Of a stretch of 64,000 nucleotides of DNA, positions 62,583 to 64,000 are shown piece by piece. Both the position numbers and the translations under genes were made by a program. Positions within the stretch are counted from its first letter, which is position 1; each line of letters begins with the position of its first letter. This DNA comes from Haemophilus parainfluenzae ATCC 33392. GTDB lineage: Bacteria; Pseudomonadota; Gammaproteobacteria; Enterobacterales; Pasteurellaceae. The stretch lies in assembly GCF_031191205.1 (NCBI RefSeq), contig NZ_CP133470.1, positions 689,501 to 753,500 on the forward strand. The letters are read 5' to 3'. Below the pieces are notes generated by a model that worked only from the letters and a program-made list of their open reading frames with translations, had not been told where the DNA came from and did not search any database.

Positions 62583-62610
62583 TTGCATAAATAAAGATAA
62601 GACGTATGAT
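62583..62610 (+). promoter_or_regulatory. Candidate promoter of the GntR-family regulator gene
   Basis: TTGCAT (62583-62588), a 16-base spacer and TATGAT (62605-62610). The -10 box lies within the palindrome described separately, so regulator binding would block it. Confidence 0.55.
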
Positions 62611-62617
62611 GTCTTAT
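62597..62617. promoter_or_regulatory. Perfect palindrome, probable operator of the GntR/FCD regulator
   Basis: ATAAGAC, a 7-base spacer GTATGAT, and GTCTTAT form perfect arms. It lies in the divergent region between the MFS gene and the regulator gene and overlaps the regulator -10 box, which is the expected place for an autoregulatory operator. Confidence 0.65.
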
Positions 62618-62670
62618 GTCAATTAAAGAGAATGAGAGCTGGATCACAAATTCAGAAAATAGATTAGAAA

Positions 62671-63393
62671 ATGAGAACAGAAATGAAAAAAACAAGTAAA
62701 AAAGAAGCAAGTCTCGTTTTACAGGATAAAATCAAATCACTCATCATCAAACAAAATCTTAAATCTGGCGATTTGATGCCAACAGAAAATGAGTTGATTG
62801 AACAACTTGGTGTGAGCCGTTCCAGTTTGCGTGAGGCCATTAAATCTTTAGAGGCGCTACACATTTTAGACATTCGCCATGGCGTCGGCACCTTTGTGAG
62901 TGAATCCTCTCTTGTACCAATGATCCGTGGATTAAGCTTTCACACCCAGCTGAATTTACATAATGATCATAATCAGCTGATTAATATTTTGGATATTCGG
63001 GAAATTTTGGAATACGGTTTCGCTCCGATGGTTTTAGGAAAAATTAGCCAAGAACAGACCGCACTTTTGCAAAAATCAGTGGCCAATATGGAAAAAAATG
63101 CCCGTGAGCAAAAATTTTCGCCTAAAGATGAGTACCACATTCATTTAAAACTTTATGAACCATTAAATAACCCGTTACTGATTCAGTATTTAGATGCGTT
63201 TTGGCAAATTTATCAGCAAGTAGAAAAAGGCCTACCGCCACCAACACTTTCTCCTGAAAAATTAGCCATGCAACACCGTGAATTAATTGATGCGGTAGAA
63301 GCACATGATTTGGTACGCATGCAACGCGCGATCTTGCAATATTTCCAAAGTATTCGCCAACGCTTACAACAAGGAGGGCATGATGCAAACTAA
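62671..63393 (+). CDS. GntR/FadR-family (FCD domain) transcriptional regulator
   Basis: A 240-residue regulator: an N-terminal winged helix (QNLKSGDLMPTENELIEQLGVSRSSLREAIKSLEALHILDIRHGVGTFV) and a C-terminal all-helical FCD domain with DIREILEYGF, DEYHIHLKLYEPL and QHRELIDAVEAHD, the aspartate/histidine pattern that often binds metal and a carboxylate or sugar-acid ligand. An alternative ATG lies four codons in (62683); neither has a strong binding site. It is divergent from the MFS gene and overlaps the oxidoreductase gene. Confidence 0.9.
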   Translation: MRTEMKKTSKKEASLVLQDKIKSLIIKQNLKSGDLMPTENELIEQLGVSRSSLREAIKSLEALHILDIRHGVGTFVSESSLVPMIRGLSFHTQLNLHNDHNQLINILDIREILEYGFAPMVLGKISQEQTALLQKSVANMEKNAREQKFSPKDEYHIHLKLYEPLNNPLLIQYLDAFWQIYQQVEKGLPPPTLSPEKLAMQHRELIDAVEAHDLVRMQRAILQYFQSIRQRLQQGGHDAN

Positions 63394-64000
63394 TGGACTA
63401 AACATTGCCTTAATCGGCTGCGGCTTTTTTGGCGTTCAGTTGGCTTCCGCATTTGATAAAGCCCAAGCAAACTTAATTGCGGTGACCGATATCAATCCTT
63501 CTCTTGCACAAAAACTTGCAGATCAATACGGCAGCCAAGCCTTTTTTAGTGTGGAAGAAATGTTGGCTGAAACCAAACCTGATTTAGTGGTTATCGCCAC
63601 ACCAAACTACGCCCATTATTCTCCGGCTATTTTGGCGTTAAACGCTGGCTGTCATGTCTTTATTGAAACGCCTTTTACCTTAAGCTCTTCTCAAGGCCAA
63701 CATTTACGCCGTCTTGCCGAAGAAAAAGGCAAATTCATTTTTGTGGGCCATTTAGAACGTACATTACCTGGCATGTTGAAAGTCAAAGCGGCTTTAGAAC
63801 AAGGAAAATTAGGCCGCATTACGGTAGCTCGTGCCATGCGTCAGCGTTGGATTGAAAATCTACCAAACAAAGAATGGTGGAAATTAGATGCCAATCTTAC
63901 GGGCGGCGAGCTTTTCCACCTTATTCACGAACTGGATTTACTCTGTTGGTTATTAGGCGATATTGAGGCGGTCTTTGCTCAAGCGGCTAATCAAGCGCAT
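63383..64000 (+). CDS. Gfo/Idh/MocA-family oxidoreductase (C-terminal part outside window)
   Basis: A NAD(P)-dependent sugar or sugar-acid oxidoreductase, cut by the window end after 206 codons from the chosen start. The Rossmann motif ALIGCGFFGVQLA is near the N-terminus. VIATPNYAHYSPAILALNAGCHVFIE follows, and RQRWIENL and GGELFHLIHELDLLCWLLG are in the second domain, where HELD carries the usual active-site aspartate and histidine. The lysine of the EKP motif is replaced: the sequence reads IETPFTL. The start follows AAGGAGGG; the ATG at 63380 is also possible. Overlap with the regulator gene implies one transcription unit. Confidence 0.9.
   Translation, partial: MQTNGLNIALIGCGFFGVQLASAFDKAQANLIAVTDINPSLAQKLADQYGSQAFFSVEEMLAETKPDLVVIATPNYAHYSPAILALNAGCHVFIETPFTLSSSQGQHLRRLAEEKGKFIFVGHLERTLPGMLKVKAALEQGKLGRITVARAMRQRWIENLPNKEWWKLDANLTGGELFHLIHELDLLCWLLGDIEAVFAQAANQAH

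Overview
The window is chromosomal DNA of a Haemophilus, most likely Haemophilus parainfluenzae or a close relative. Three things seen in the sequence support this. The 9-base DNA uptake signal of the Haemophilus influenzae type (AAGTGCGGT or its complement) occurs roughly fifty times by eye, inside genes and as inverted pairs behind genes. Gene order follows blocks known from Haemophilus (rpsL-rpsG-fusA-tuf, waaA-coaD-rep, tpiA-xerC, glpE-rarD, ilvY/ilvC, gpmA-envC). Finally hemC and hemD, which H. influenzae lacks, are intact, while NadR has the short two-domain form used to salvage V factor. That combination fits a haem-independent, NAD-dependent species. The assignment is inference, not a database match.

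Layout. 1-2518: selenocysteine insertion genes selB (cut by the window edge) and selA, with selC tRNA-Sec on the other strand. 2667-7215: the str operon (rpsL, rpsG, fusA, tuf) with promoter and terminator. 7354-12630: a ClC chloride transporter, dusA, ribB behind an FMN riboswitch, and nadR with a metallophosphatase. 12684-13008: three tRNA genes. 13169-17992: a waaA-coaD-lipoprotein-rep operon divergent from the LPS glucosyltransferase lgtF. 18055-20367: tpiA, a GNAT acetyltransferase and xerC. 20452-27233: lptD, then an ABC-F/zinc-finger/tsaC/aroE/tag operon. 27374-37537: an LLM oxidoreductase, glpE, an EamA transporter, ilvY/ilvC with a duplicated promoter segment, rluE, a lysine-rich secreted protein, gpmA, envC-yibQ and narP. 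37719-44667: cyaA divergent from hemCDXY. 44841-47782: a polar amino acid ABC importer.

From about 47.8 kb the content becomes more accessory. There is a T4 endonuclease V-like DNA repair glycosylase, then a run of small membrane and secreted proteins of unknown function (48.5-52.8 kb), two of which share almost the same signal peptide in front of unrelated mature domains. The conserved tusBCD-yheO-fkpA-slyX block follows. The last 8 kb holds three transporter types (a PotABCD-like ABC importer, a DASS/SLC13 carrier and a NanT-like MFS carrier), a GntR/FCD regulator and the start of a Gfo/Idh/MocA oxidoreductase. CRP-like sites lie upstream of all three transporters, and a perfect 7-7-7 palindrome overlaps the regulator promoter. 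This looks like a catabolite-controlled locus for uptake and oxidation of an unidentified carbon source, and is the most interesting uncharacterised part of the window. No insertion sequence, prophage, CRISPR array or replication origin was seen.
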